Source of the DNA: Myxococcales bacterium
GTDB lineage: Bacteria > Myxococcota_A > Polyangia > Polyangiales > Houyiibacteriaceae
NCBI GenBank assembly: GCA_029861865.1
Contig: JAOTYL010000007.1
Location: 149,543-213,542 of the forward strand
DNA length: 64,000 nucleotides
Direction: 5' to 3'
In this document: in pieces, positions 47,345 to 56,544 of the stretch
Position numbering within the stretch: position 1 is the first letter of the stretch
Layout: every line of letters begins with the position of its first letter
Made by a program: the position numbers and the translations under genes
Notes under the pieces: generated by a model
Told to the model about the DNA's origin: nothing
Databases searched by the model: none
The model's input: the letters and a program-made list of their open reading frames with translations, nothing else

Positions 47345-47502
47345 TGATCGAGCTCCTCCAGTCTGAAAAAGATTCGGTTTCCAATCACGACCGCCGGCAC
47401 GTGGGGTCGCACATGCCGGTCGAATCCCCTCGGGCTCAGGCGCACATACTCCATCGCCTCGATGCGGGTGACAAGGGGGGAGCGGATGGCGGGCTCAGCC
47501 AT
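47161..47502 (-). CDS. excisionase-like HTH protein overlapping the integrase start
   Basis: A 113-aa protein. Residues 10-60 form a small winged-helix or MerR-type HTH with IEAMEYVRLSPRGFDRHVRP followed by NRIFFRLEELDQWLERQK, as in excisionases and AlpA-like regulators. The C-terminal half is basic and overlaps the integrase N-terminus in a different frame (47161-47344), a long overlap that couples the two. It likely controls integration or excision of the island. The overlap tail has few constraints and may be nonessential. Confidence 0.75.
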   Translation of the reverse strand: MAEPAIRSPLVTRIEAMEYVRLSPRGFDRHVRPHVPAVVIGNRIFFRLEELDQWLERQKVQPFNGTLGRVSSLHSSGSRAVSSGDRQDALTRLRQKSKRIASIKKKSPGRRGK

Positions 47503-47957
47503 CTTCGAACCTGTCCGCTATCGGTTGAAACACAGCGCGCTCGAGATGGCGTTCCGTCGCACGCGTGCGACTCGCGCGCGATGTCGAAGGTGGGTCTGGA
47601 TCACCGATGATTCCTGTCGCGGTCGACTCACACGCGCGCCCGTCAAGCGAGACGCGCTCTTTTCCGAAACCAAGACTGTTCACCGATATCTCCTTCCCGA
47701 GACCCTGTTATCGGTTTTGGGTCTCGAAAGTTGCTTGGGGGGAGCGGAAGATCGTTTCTAAGGCGCGGGAACGACAGAAGGTATCGAGAATCGGTGCGGG
47801 TGCGACTTGCCTCACATCTGATTGAGAACCGCAGCTTGCGGTGTTGAGCAAGGTGTACGAGCAATTGGATCGCGTGCGGCGTGAGCTGGGGCGGTCCTGA
47901 CGAAACCTTTTCGTACGGCCTCTGAAGCCCGGGTCCTGAAGGGACAAGAAGAGGAAA
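47503..47957. other. noncoding stretch behind the integrase module
   Basis: About 450 bp between the excisionase-like gene and the next minus-strand gene. Several open frames exist but read as Arg/Ser-rich shadows with no domain. It may contain the integrase/excisionase promoter and an attachment or regulatory site, but no clear inverted repeat or tRNA fragment was found. Confidence 0.5.
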
Positions 47958-49079
47958 CTAGAATGGTACCGCTAGCCGCTTGTGAGGGATGATTCTGTTG
48001 CTTCCCGTCCTCAGATTGATCACCGCTGTTCGAGCGCCTTGAAGAGCACCTTCTTCGTCTCGGTCGGTACATGACCAGGTTGCCCAGGTTCCGGAAGGGG
48101 ATACGCGTGGCTGCGCTGTCCACGAGCCGAGGTCCTCGATGAAACGCCCGCCCGGCGGAGTCCACTGCGGATTCGTGAACACAATCTCCCCCGATTCGAC
48201 CAGCAAGTCGAATAGAACAAGTCGCGCTTCGACAGCGTAGAAAAGAAACTGGGTCGTAGAGCACCAAACGGCCCCTCCGCCACGAGTGGGCAAGTTCGTC
48301 GCAGTGCAACCCTCAAGGTCGACCAAAACCACTGGCCTGCGTGACCTCACTCCCCCAGATAGGAGAGCTCTGGTTCCGCTCGGATCGACGGAGATCCGGC
48401 ACACATGGTGCAGATGGGTTTTAAAGGAGATCGATGAGGCGTTCCCCCCGAGGGGCTCGATTCGGAGTTTGCAGCTGGTGGAAGACTCATGCTCAAGCCA
48501 GATGAACCGCTCCTTTGAGGCCTCGAAAGTCCCAAAGGGCATCCCCGGCATCAGCATGCTCAGCTCCAAAGAGCGCCTGTCGAGCAAGTAAACTGCCGAA
48601 CACGCTTCTGAAGACTTGTAGAGGGAGCCCGTCACGAGGCTTCCGTCCGGTTGCCTCGTTCGGAGGGTCGCCACCGGAGGTTCGTCTGAGGGTGTAGGAT
48701 CGAAAGCTCTTGCTGAGAAGCAAATCCAGCGATCGGAGCCGGTCGTCTGCCGAACCCCACCGATGGCGTTGGTCCCCTCTATGGGCCAATCGAGGTGCTC
48801 CGCAGGCAGATGTCCGACGACTTCACCTCGTCGGTCGATCTCGGTAAACCCAGCGTTACCGCTCAGAAGCACGGTTCCGGTCTGCCAAGGGGTTGCCGAG
48901 ATCGGGTACGCCTCTGGGAATTGCGGGCGCGTCTTCGGCGGTTCGGGATCATTGGCCGAGCACACGTAAGTGCCGTCCGTATCGACCATCAAGATGCTCT
49001 CTTCTGATATCACTGGGTCAGACGAAGCCAATCTGGTGCCTAACGTATCACGCGGGAAGAACCAGCGTGTCTCCTTCAC
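47958..49079 (-). CDS. predicted beta-propeller protein of unknown function
   Basis: A 373-aa protein with recurring beta-strand units (LMVDTDGTYVCSA, TVLLSGNAGFTEIDRRGEVV, LVVLVDLEGCTATNL-type and RLVLFDLLVESGEIVF) consistent with a propeller of about 6-7 blades. It has no signal peptide, so it is probably cytosolic, and no catalytic motif is visible. GTG 49079 overlaps the DUF1835-like gene's end by 32 bp, so the two are translationally coupled. An internal Met (residue 31) is a possible alternative start. Confidence 0.6.
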   Translation of the reverse strand: MKETRWFFPRDTLGTRLASSDPVISEESILMVDTDGTYVCSANDPEPPKTRPQFPEAYPISATPWQTGTVLLSGNAGFTEIDRRGEVVGHLPAEHLDWPIEGTNAIGGVRQTTGSDRWICFSARAFDPTPSDEPPVATLRTRQPDGSLVTGSLYKSSEACSAVYLLDRRSLELSMLMPGMPFGTFEASKERFIWLEHESSTSCKLRIEPLGGNASSISFKTHLHHVCRISVDPSGTRALLSGGVRSRRPVVLVDLEGCTATNLPTRGGGAVWCSTTQFLFYAVEARLVLFDLLVESGEIVFTNPQWTPPGGRFIEDLGSWTAQPRVSPSGTWATWSCTDRDEEGALQGARTAVINLRTGSNRIIPHKRLAVPF

Positions 49080-50049
49080 GGAATGTGATGGGCGCTTCGG
49101 AAGTCAGGTGTACACCACCGATCCAATCATCGATTCCGTTCTCTCGAACGTGGTTGGCTTCTCCGGCCAGTACCTTCTGACCAAAGGGTGTAACCTCCAC
49201 CCTACATTCGCGGAGCTTCCCTGTGTTCCCTGTGGCAGACACGAGGGGAACTACGAGACTCGGTTCCGCCAAGGCCGCGAGTCTTCGAAAGAGGTAGACG
49301 TCCCCGATCCAGTCAGGGGTGTCGTTGTACCCAATCGTGAAGCCCAACACTCGAGTAGCCGACGGCCCTCGCTCTTGCGTGTAGTGGAGGAGACGCTCGT
49401 CCCAGATGCTGGTCCCAGACCGGATATCAGGATAGCGGTAGACGAGGTGACACATAGCGTGGTGGAGGATCGGCAGGCATCCGGCCTCAGCCACATACGA
49501 GACCAGGTCCGCAGGCTCGCTGCTCGTATAGACGTGCCAGGCTCGTTTGAGTTCCCGTAACTCGTCTGGACGAAGCTCGCGAGGCTCAGGACAGCGCTGC
49601 TGGAGTTCCTCTGGGCGCAGGCCACCGATGGTCCGGACGAAATCCGCCTCGTCGGACCCCTCGACCTGCACCACACTAAGCTCGGACTCGTTCAAGCCGA
49701 GTTGCTCGAACAGGACGACCACTCTCGCTAGCATCAGTTGCTCAGGAAGGACGCCACCGGTCCACACCACGACCGGGTTGCCCCCAAGCAACCGCGCGGT
49801 GTCCAGTCCCTTCGGGTGGTAGTCGTTTTCGGGCAACTCGCCCGGCGAGTTGTACAGCTGCAAAAGATACTCCTCTCGCGTCGACCGCCAAGAGTCGAGG
49901 TCGTCCGTTGCGGGTGCCGGTCCGTAAGAAAGGGGGTCATCGCTAACCAGCAGTTGATCACGGTCGAGACGGAACGCCTGCCTCAGCAGGCCAGCCGCCG
50001 AATAGCCACTAACGACGTGGAGCGCTTGATTGAGGTCCGCGGAGGACAC
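49048..50049 (-). CDS. DUF1835-like protein
   Basis: A 333-aa cytosolic protein. The N-terminus (LHVVSGYSAAGLLRQAF, then LLVSDDPLSYGPAPATDDLDSW) matches the DUF1835 layout, and the C-terminus (VTPFGQKVLAGEANHVRENGIDDWIGGVHL) matches the paired C-terminal region. DUF1835 proteins are conserved but uncharacterised. The start is GTG 50049. It overlaps the beta-propeller gene downstream, forming a two-gene unit in the island, and is divergent from a small membrane protein. Confidence 0.75.
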   Translation of the reverse strand: MSSADLNQALHVVSGYSAAGLLRQAFRLDRDQLLVSDDPLSYGPAPATDDLDSWRSTREEYLLQLYNSPGELPENDYHPKGLDTARLLGGNPVVVWTGGVLPEQLMLARVVVLFEQLGLNESELSVVQVEGSDEADFVRTIGGLRPEELQQRCPEPRELRPDELRELKRAWHVYTSSEPADLVSYVAEAGCLPILHHAMCHLVYRYPDIRSGTSIWDERLLHYTQERGPSATRVLGFTIGYNDTPDWIGDVYLFRRLAALAEPSLVVPLVSATGNTGKLRECRVEVTPFGQKVLAGEANHVRENGIDDWIGGVHLTSEAPITFREGDTLVLPA

Positions 50050-50226
50050 AGCCGTAGGCTATCAGCGGCGCCGCAGCGAAGCATCACGAACTACACCGTG
50101 CCGCGTATGCGCGAGCACCTACCAACTTTTCGCCCTGGCTTACGCACTCGAGTCGTCGAACTTGTCACGAAGCCGGAAATAGAGTGTCATTTGCTCGCTC
50201 GAACACGGCTCGTTCATGGGGGCTAC

Positions 50227-50565
50227 TTGGACGCATTATTCGACTACTTCTTCTGGGTCTTCTTTGTTGGCATCGCTGCCTACATCGTCTATTCCCTGTT
50301 CACAAAGCGGGGCAAGGGCCGAATGTTCGGCGGGGAGATAGTCGAAACGCTTCTACCGACGATTTCGAAGAGGCGCGGCATGGTAAGGACGAACATCAAA
50401 GTTCATCTCATCAAACCGTCCGATCGTCCGAACGAGCGCGACATCGGAATCGAATTCTCTCGCTCCGCGGTGCTCGCATGGAACATGACGCCCATCACAT
50501 TGACAGCGCAGGAGGCCTCACAATTGAGGGAACTCATCGACACAGGACTGTCCGGAGAGTCATAA
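50227..50565 (+). CDS. small single-span membrane protein, unknown
   Basis: Upstream of 50227 the frame is poor, so I start it at TTG 50227, preceded by GGGGG. ATG 50107 is an alternative. A transmembrane helix (FDYFFWVFFVGIAAYIVYSL) and a basic segment are followed by a beta-rich cytosolic domain (TNIKVHLIKPSDRPNERDIG). The tail QEASQLRELIDTGLSGES looks like a helix. No family is recognised, and it shares the accessory context of small membrane proteins. Confidence 0.5.
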   Translation: MDALFDYFFWVFFVGIAAYIVYSLFTKRGKGRMFGGEIVETLLPTISKRRGMVRTNIKVHLIKPSDRPNERDIGIEFSRSAVLAWNMTPITLTAQEASQLRELIDTGLSGES

Positions 50566-50715
50566 GTCGAAGGGCGACTGAAACGAACTGGATGGGAAGA
50601 GCGTCCGGTGGGTAGGCGGCGGCATGGAAGCAGGGGATGCATCCGGGTGTAGAGAGATCGCGCCCAAACAGTGGCGGACAGACAGTACCGGGATGGGTTT
50701 GGTAGACTCGCACTC

Positions 50716-51117
50716 GTGACCGAGCCTGAGTACACGTACCGAATTCCCCGATCCTTTCGCGTCCGGTACACAGTGCTCTTCTACACACCACTGCTCCTGT
50801 TCGCGGTCGCCATAGGGGTTTACCATTCTTGGATCATGGCGATCGGTGCTGCCCTGCTGTTTCTTCTCCAGGCCTTGGGCGGTTTGTGGTTGTGGTCGAA
50901 GGCCATCATCGTCATCGATTCCGAGCGAATCCGGTGGCCCTTGAAGCGAAGCGAGCTTCGGTGGGACGACGTGCAGACGAGCACGATCATGATAGTGCTT
51001 GGAACAGAATACGCTCGCGTTGAGACGAAGCGCGGCAAGGTCAGACGGATCGTGCTGAATCGGATTGGCGGAGACGAGTACCGGGCGCGCGTATTGGCGA
51101 AGCTTGGTCTGGCGTAG
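50716..51117 (+). CDS. PH-domain-like membrane protein
   Basis: The 133-aa form from GTG 50716 (50671 is an alternative) has two membrane helices (residues about 15-55, LLLFAVAIGVYHSWIM and GAALLFLLQALGGLWLW) and then a beta-rich module with WDDVQTSTIMIVLGTEYARV and a terminal helix (EYRARVLAKLGLA), as in bacterial PH-domain (bPH) proteins of unknown function. It follows the single-span protein in the same orientation. Confidence 0.6.
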   Translation: MTEPEYTYRIPRSFRVRYTVLFYTPLLLFAVAIGVYHSWIMAIGAALLFLLQALGGLWLWSKAIIVIDSERIRWPLKRSELRWDDVQTSTIMIVLGTEYARVETKRGKVRRIVLNRIGGDEYRARVLAKLGLA

Positions 51118-51126
51118 TGGCCTCGA

Positions 51127-51450
51127 TTAGGTTGACGGCTTCGCAGCCGAGCACCGATCCCCGATGACCGCCCAGATCCCAAGGACCAGAATGGGCACCA
51201 TGATCGTCCGCATGCTCTCACGGATTCCACCGGCCAGCGCACCTGTTACGGCGGTTGCATTCTCGGGACAGGACTCAGCTACGAGCGAGACCACCGACCA
51301 ATGACCCAAAGCGTCGGGCATCGCGAGTAGAAGCACGAACGTGACTGTTGCCACCACAATAGCGCCCGGCACCCGGACCCACCTCCATCGTGCACCAGCA
51401 ACCACAACGATGCTAACCGCGACCCAGGTCGCGAATGCGAGAAGATCCAT
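51127..51450 (-). CDS. small three-helix membrane protein, unknown
   Basis: The 107-aa form from ATG 51450 has three hydrophobic segments (AFATWVAVSIVVVAG, AIVVATVTFVLLLAM and TIMVPILVLGIWAVIG), with a Cys-containing loop. A longer start at 51582 adds a polar N-terminus that reads as shadow. No family is recognised. It is convergent with the PH-like gene (9-bp gap). Confidence 0.45.
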   Translation of the reverse strand: MDLLAFATWVAVSIVVVAGARWRWVRVPGAIVVATVTFVLLLAMPDALGHWSVVSLVAESCPENATAVTGALAGGIRESMRTIMVPILVLGIWAVIGDRCSAAKPST

Positions 51451-51640
51451 CGCACTGAACGAACGTTGCGGCGGGTGGTGGTATTCCCCGTCCTTCCGCG
51501 CTTCGTAGTGCGGCTCTGGTTCTTGTGTCGAGTCGAGTCTCTCGCATACGAAGCAGCGCTCTTTCCATCTGCAAGGAGCCAATGTTCGAGCCCGTCACTC
51601 AGAAAGTGCGGTACGCTGAGCCGAGGAAGGCCGCGAGAAC

Positions 51641-52372
51641 ATGCACGCAACGCTTACGATGGCCGGTGCGGCTGGAGTTGTCCTGCTATTGCTGGCGCTG
51701 CCGGGTAACGCCCAGTCGACTCGGCACGTGGACACGGCGCATCACTTTGAGGCGCAGGTACCCGCGGGTTGGTATCCAATACAGCAGTCATTGGTGGACG
51801 CAGCCGATCAGGAGCTCGAGCGTCGCCTCAGCAAGAAGAAGTTCCGCTATCTCAGCGGCTACTCCACCTCAGAGGCGGGGGAGATGACCTATCCCTACGT
51901 GCTTTTCCAGATCACCGAAGGCCCGATGAATCGGGCCTCGGAGGAGGAGTTGGTTCAGTCGTTCAGCGCAGAGAGCTTCACGACAGATGTCGAGGACCGA
52001 ATGGAAGTCCTTTCGGACTTCATGACCGACGCGAGTCTGGAGCGGGCCCAATGGGATGCGCCACGACGACGCATTCTCATGCCGGTGTCCGCCGAGATTG
52101 CGGGCGTGGGGCCGGTTCGTGGCATCGGGGTCGCGCAGGTCGGCTCCCACGGGCTCGTGCAAATCAACTGCTACGCACGGGCTTCCGAGTTCGGTGCGAT
52201 GATGCCCGTGTTTCAGCAGTGGATTGACGGAGTCCGGATCGACGACGGTTACCACTGGAAGCCTGGCAGTGAGAGCGCGGTCGACTGGGGACAAGTGGGC
52301 CTGATGGCATTGATCGGCGGCCTCATCGGGGGTCTCGTGCCGCTGATCTTCCGACGACTTCGACGCGCTTGA
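51641..52372 (+). CDS. secreted protein with C-terminal membrane anchor
   Basis: A 243-aa protein with a signal peptide ([20 protein letters not shown], cleavage near GNAQ). It has a soluble, beta-rich extracytoplasmic domain ([20 protein letters not shown], then [14 protein letters not shown]) and a C-terminal helix ([17 protein letters not shown]) followed by basic RRLRRA, so the tail would stay in the cytosol. No known family is recognised. Its stop falls 8 bp before the RHS fragment frame begins. Confidence 0.6.
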   Translation: MHATLTMAGAAGVVLLLLALPGNAQSTRHVDTAHHFEAQVPAGWYPIQQSLVDAADQELERRLSKKKFRYLSGYSTSEAGEMTYPYVLFQITEGPMNRASEEELVQSFSAESFTTDVEDRMEVLSDFMTDASLERAQWDAPRRRILMPVSAEIAGVGPVRGIGVAQVGSHGLVQINCYARASEFGAMMPVFQQWIDGVRIDDGYHWKPGSESAVDWGQVGLMALIGGLIGGLVPLIFRRLRRA

Positions 52373-52379
52373 GGCGAGA

Positions 52380-52928
52380 GGTACGTTTGGGTTTGCGGGT
52401 GGGGTGTATGATGATGACACGGGGCTCGTGCGGTTTGGGGCGCGGGATTATGACGCGTACAGCGGGCGGTGGACGGCGAAGGATCCGGTGTTGTTCAATG
52501 GGGGTGACGAGAATCTCTACGTTTATGCGTTCCATGACCCGGTCAACTATGCCGACAAGACGGGCCGCTTCGCGAACTTCGTCGGTGGTGCGCTTGCGGG
52601 AGCCCTGGTGGGCGGGGTCTGGGGAGCTGCCGTGAAGGCGGTCGCGGTTGCATCGGCTGGTGGCAGTGCAGAGGATATCGCAAACGCAGCAGCGAAGGGC
52701 GCGATCATCGGCGCGGCTGTGGGCGGGTTGACCGGCGCGCTGGCGGCTGGTCTCGGCCCTTTGGCTGCTTCATCCACAAAGCTAGCCGGAGGACAAAGAG
52801 CGCTCTTCGAAGTTGGGCTGCTTGAAGGCTTCGCGAACGCGAAGCTGGCCGGTGCCGGCGGCGCCTTTTTCGCAGCCCTCACGCACGCAACGCCAGCGTC
52901 GGGCGATGGTTCATTGCCGTGTCAGTGA
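52380..52928 (+). pseudogene. orphan RHS repeat-associated core with C-terminal tip
   Basis: The frame encodes the RHS core end [20 protein letters not shown] then [20 protein letters not shown] and VNYADKTG, then a Gly/Ala-rich tail ([20 protein letters not shown]). The large N-terminal RHS/YD-repeat part is missing, because the frame begins right behind an unrelated gene. So this is the detached last segment of a polymorphic toxin-type protein. GTG 52404 could let it be translated alone. No known toxin motif is visible in the tip. Confidence 0.7.
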
Positions 52929-53425
52929 CGCGGATAACTGTCGCGCTCGGCGCCGCTCTCGTAGCCTATCTGATCACGGCGGCGCTCGCGAGGAGTTGGA
53001 GAAAGCATGGTCGACAGTTCACCCTCAGAATAGGTCCGCAGGCGACCGCGGTGTTCGATGAAGCCGGTAGAGAGGTGTTCACGACACTGAGCTTGATCTC
53101 TTATCGGAGAACGGACAGGGGGATTGAGCTCACGGCAGTTGGCGGCGAAGTCTCCGGACAGCAAGACGTGACCAAGAAGTTCGACGAGTTGCACGGGGTC
53201 CCGCGAAACGACGCGGTTTCGCTTTTCGGGGGGTTCGCCCAATTCTGCCTGGTGCGGGCAAGGCAAGTGGCCAAGGTGCCCGTTTGGCGGTACGCCACTC
53301 TTGGCTTCGAGATTGACGAGAGGCTTCCGATTCTCGAGATTGCGACCGAAGCATGCCACACAAGAGCTTTGCGGAACGCGACGCGAGAAGTAACTATCTC
53401 TTCGGGGCGACCCGGCCCGGGTTGA
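52919..53425 (+). CDS. membrane-anchored small protein next to the RHS tip
   Basis: The 168-aa frame starts at GTG 52919, overlapping the RHS stop (a GTG at 52925 is an alternative). An N-terminal helix ([18 protein letters not shown]) anchors a soluble domain with [20 protein letters not shown] and [20 protein letters not shown]. No family is recognised. Position directly after the tip, with overlapping stop and start, is the classic place for an immunity gene, but function cannot be read from sequence. Confidence 0.5.
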   Translation: MSVTRITVALGAALVAYLITAALARSWRKHGRQFTLRIGPQATAVFDEAGREVFTTLSLISYRRTDRGIELTAVGGEVSGQQDVTKKFDELHGVPRNDAVSLFGGFAQFCLVRARQVAKVPVWRYATLGFEIDERLPILEIATEACHTRALRNATREVTISSGRPGPG

Positions 53426-53604
53426 CCCTGTCCGCTACGAAGCGTGGAACGCGAATCTGGCAATACGCTCGATTGGCGGTAGTGGTGCAACCATAATGAT
53501 CGCCCCGGGCACGCCTTCGATGATGTGACTCCGTATAGTTGGTAAGGCGGGCAAGGCACATACATCGACCCCGATCCCACAACAACGTACTAAGATAGTA
53601 TGAT

Positions 53605-53940
53605 ATGCCTAGACGACACCGGACCGCCTTGGTGCTCATGGTCATTGTAGCGCTCACTCTGTTTTGGCCCTTGTCGCCTGTGCTGCCCCCTGACTCGTAC
53701 ATGACGCCTTTACTCGTTGCGAGCGGGCCCACGGCGTTTCTGCGCCACGCGCGCTTCTCCAGCACGATGTCTGATAGTTGGGGTTGGGTGTCTTGGTACG
53801 CTGCGTGCTTACTCGTATGCGCGCCGGCAATGTTCTTCGCAGTCCGAGCAGAACGTCGAGTGAGCCGAATCACAGCCGCGGTGGTCGCACTCATACTCTG
53901 GCTGCTTTCCGGAGTGGTTGCGATTGCCTTGATGATTTAG
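53605..53940 (+). CDS. small membrane protein (about 3 TM), unknown
   Basis: A 111-aa protein from ATG 53605, with hydrophobic segments near residues 8-25, 60-80 and 88-108 and no catalytic motif. It lies in a run of small membrane proteins on the island. The preceding 180 bp carries no identifiable gene. It is AT-richer than the chromosome region, which may indicate recent transfer. Confidence 0.45.
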   Translation: MPRRHRTALVLMVIVALTLFWPLSPVLPPDSYMTPLLVASGPTAFLRHARFSSTMSDSWGWVSWYAACLLVCAPAMFFAVRAERRVSRITAAVVALILWLLSGVVAIALMI

Positions 53941-54252
53941 GAATAAGGCGTTCCACTGTCAACGACGCTAGCCATTGAGTTCACCGCTGAAATGCCCCTC
54001 TATTCGGGGGGGCCTGGCCCTCAGCCAAGCAGGAAATGAGTGGTGTGCGTCATGGTCGTGTAGGGAAGGGCAACCAAAGCGCCGATCAAATGAAACGAAG
54101 TGCGGCCGTTCAAATGAAAAGTATGCGGACGATCGGCCGGATATTTGGGATCCGATCTCGCGGCCGAACGAATCACTCGGTTGCCATGTTTGGTGTTATT
54201 CTCTCTGTACGAACTCGATCACGGGAAGCTCAAATCCTTTTTAGGGCTGGCC
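53941..54252. other. intergenic region, no supported gene
   Basis: A gap of about 310 bp between two small membrane protein genes. It contains a GCCCC...GGGGC inverted pair around 53995-54012 that might terminate the upstream gene, and purine-rich DNA. Open frames here (for example from 53975) have no domain and are not called. Confidence 0.4.
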
Positions 54253-54711
54253 ATGAGCGACACCATTCCGACCCCTTCTTGGATTGCACATGTGCTTCCT
54301 CCGGCCATTGTAATGTTGCTGGCGGCACCGGTCGCTGTCCAACCGCAGATGTATCTAAGCGACCAAGGGGATACTAGCAGCCTGGCGTTCCGTATCTGGC
54401 TGTTCACGCCCTTCTGGATTGGCTTAGTCGCTGCACCGGGTTATCTGCGGGCGATTCACCTTATGCGCAAGGGGCTAGGGTCCCACGCTGCGGCGGCCCC
54501 ATGGATTTGGATTAGCGTCGGGTTGGGGATGATCGCATGCGTGGGTGGAATTGCCGCGACTTGGTCGATCATGATGCCCTTATTCCCGATCGGATCTGCC
54601 ATTTCGCTAGTCGCCGTCTTGCACATCGCGAGTCTTCTTCGCACCTGCCGCCAAAGGCCGGTTGTCACAGAGGTAGCGGGCGGAACACGTCGCCCGAATC
54701 GGCCGATATAG
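54253..54711 (+). CDS. four-helix membrane protein, unknown
   Basis: The 152-aa form starts at ATG 54253. Four hydrophobic helices (AHVLPPAIVMLLAAPVAV, IWLFTPFWIGLVAAPGYL, WIWISVGLGMIACVGGIAAT and SAISLVAVLHIASLL) are separated by short polar loops, with a basic C-terminus that overlaps the convergent CPBP gene by 47 bp. The function is unknown. A longer upstream start (54145) has a poor N-terminus. Confidence 0.5.
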   Translation: MSDTIPTPSWIAHVLPPAIVMLLAAPVAVQPQMYLSDQGDTSSLAFRIWLFTPFWIGLVAAPGYLRAIHLMRKGLGSHAAAAPWIWISVGLGMIACVGGIAATWSIMMPLFPIGSAISLVAVLHIASLLRTCRQRPVVTEVAGGTRRPNRPI

Positions 54712-55540
54712 CAGATTCAACCCTAGGCAACCGCAGCGCGAGCACGAATGGCACCAGGGATACGCCCGCCAGAATCAACATGGGAATGAGGGTTGGGTCG
54801 TCTAAGCCAACCTCCGCGTCGGGTGGGGAAAAGCGGGCACCGACCACGCTGAGCGCATTGTTATATGCGTGGGAGAGGACGACCACGAGGAGGGACTGGG
54901 TGTGCCACACCACGTACCCCGCCCATAGAGCGAACGGGATGACTCCGACCATGTGTTGCACCTCCAAGTGGATCAACGTGAACACCATGGCGGGAACCAG
55001 AATGGCGACCACGATCGGAAGACGACGCTCCAAGCGGGTTTGCACGTATCCGCGAAAGAACAGCTCTTCGCCTATGGGTGCGACGACGATCATCGCCACG
55101 AACAATACGACCGCGTCAGCTCCATGGGTGGTTCGAAGCAGTTCAAGTAACTCTTGCATATAGGCGGTCGGCTCTGGAAACAGGACGCCATCGACCAGGG
55201 CGCTCAAGGCCCCAATCACCGGCGTGGCCAACACGAAAAGAATTGCGTATCGCGGTGGTGGCCATCGCAGGCGGAGCCGGGCCCGGAACGGCTCCGGAGA
55301 AAGCCATGCGAGCGCCAATCCTCCCGCTGCGAACGCGGTTGAACTTACAAGAACCGCGAGCCCGATCATGCCGGGATTCATCTGAGTGGAGTCGCCGGAC
55401 TCGAAGCCCAGCGCGAAGCCGCGCAGGACGAACGCGATGACCATTGCCGCGAACACAAAAACTGGCACAGTCGCGAGTGCAAGCAGCGTGGGCCAAACTC
55501 GCGGGGGCGCGCCGCCGTCGTCTCTTGGCTGCCCAGACAT
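54665..55540 (-). CDS. CPBP family intramembrane metalloprotease
   Basis: A 291-aa membrane protease of the Abi/CPBP family. Catalytic motifs are GEELFFRGY (EExxxR), FTLIHLEV (FxxxH) and LSHAYNNAL (HxxxN). It has about eight transmembrane segments. ATG 55540 begins MSGQPRDDGG, and the open frame before it is low quality. Such proteins process prenylated or signal-type peptides or act in bacteriocin self-immunity. Its setting among small secreted and RHS-like genes makes immunity-type roles possible but unproven. Confidence 0.88.
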   Translation of the reverse strand: MSGQPRDDGGAPPRVWPTLLALATVPVFVFAAMVIAFVLRGFALGFESGDSTQMNPGMIGLAVLVSSTAFAAGGLALAWLSPEPFRARLRLRWPPPRYAILFVLATPVIGALSALVDGVLFPEPTAYMQELLELLRTTHGADAVVLFVAMIVVAPIGEELFFRGYVQTRLERRLPIVVAILVPAMVFTLIHLEVQHMVGVIPFALWAGYVVWHTQSLLVVVLSHAYNNALSVVGARFSPPDAEVGLDDPTLIPMLILAGVSLVPFVLALRLPRVESAISADSGDVFRPLPL

Positions 55541-55872
55541 GCGGCGGATAGTAACCTTCTTGCCGCAGTTTGGCGCGGTAAGGTGTTGCAGCGCAGGAAG
55601 CTTCTTGGAAGGGTCGGCTGACTCGAAGAGACAAACGATGTCGCCGGACCCAAGAGACGACCGACGAGATGCCTGCGATCCGAACAAGTTGGAGACTGAC
55701 TACTACCCACGAATCGAGCGCTGGTTCTGTCCCCGTATTGCTCGTAATTCCTAGTACTTACATGGTGTCCGCCTCGCCCTCATCATCCGCCAGGTTTTTT
55801 CCAAAGCACATCGATGTGCGATTGTGTGTCGGTGCGGTCCGCTGAACCGATCGTTCAACAAAGGACCAAGCA
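55541..55872. other. intergenic region, weak open frames only
   Basis: About 330 bp. A 38-codon frame at 55638-55754 (MSPDPRDDRRDACDPNKLET onward) has moderate protein-like composition but no site or family, so it is not called. Nothing else is seen. Confidence 0.4.
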
Positions 55873-56262
55873 GTGGAAACGGAAAAGAGAGGACGGCCGA
55901 GCTTCACCATTATCTTCGGAGGCGGCTTTCTCGTCCTCTGTGTTTTGGCCGTGCCTGAGATCGCGTTGGCAAATGGGGACGACGGGGCTCGCCGGCTGCG
56001 AATAGCAGGCTGGACCTTTGTCGGGGTGGGCGCGGCGATTCCAGTGGTCGTTTGGTCGACGGTAACCCAGGAAACGAGGGACGATGACTCCGTGGTAGGT
56101 ATCGCAAGAGGGACGTCTTTTGTCCTGGGAGCCTTGGTTGCAGGCGCGGTCGGAGGGGGCATGCTCGGGCGCGCGAGAAGACTTGAAAAGAAGAGCAACC
56201 AAGCGAACCAAGTCAACGTCGGTATCGGATGGGGCACTGTGACCGTTTCACGATCTTTCTGA
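55873..56262 (+). CDS. small membrane protein with Gly-rich helices, unknown
   Basis: A 129-aa protein from GTG 55873. The first helix (FTIIFGGGFLVLCVLAVP) is followed by a charged segment and two further hydrophobic stretches (GWTFVGVGAAIPVVVW, then FVLGALVAGAVGGGML) before a basic C-terminus with QVNVGIGWGTVTVSRSF. No family is identified. It is in the island run of lineage-specific membrane proteins. Confidence 0.5.
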   Translation: METEKRGRPSFTIIFGGGFLVLCVLAVPEIALANGDDGARRLRIAGWTFVGVGAAIPVVVWSTVTQETRDDDSVVGIARGTSFVLGALVAGAVGGGMLGRARRLEKKSNQANQVNVGIGWGTVTVSRSF

Positions 56263-56544
56263 AGCCCAACGTTGTACGACCTTTCCCGGTTCTCTTGTGA
56301 CGGTGCACTCGTGGACCTCCGACTGACGCTTCCCGTGACGAAAAGCCACGGCAACCGCCGGCGTGCCCATCGCTAGGGATTTTGCAAGAATTGCGTCCGA
56401 GTGGGTAAGACGATGCGCTCGGGTTCTTGAACCTGTGCGTTGGCGAGTGTTCTCGATCCGGGGGCTGGGGTGGTCTCTCTGGTAGCCTAGCCAAACAGCC
56501 AATTGGACCATCGGGTGACCGAAACGACGGCAGTGTCACCAGGC

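Noticed and set aside
55638..55754. 38-codon open frame (MSPDPRDDRRDACDPNKL...)
   Set aside because: No ribosome site and no family match by eye. Too short to support.
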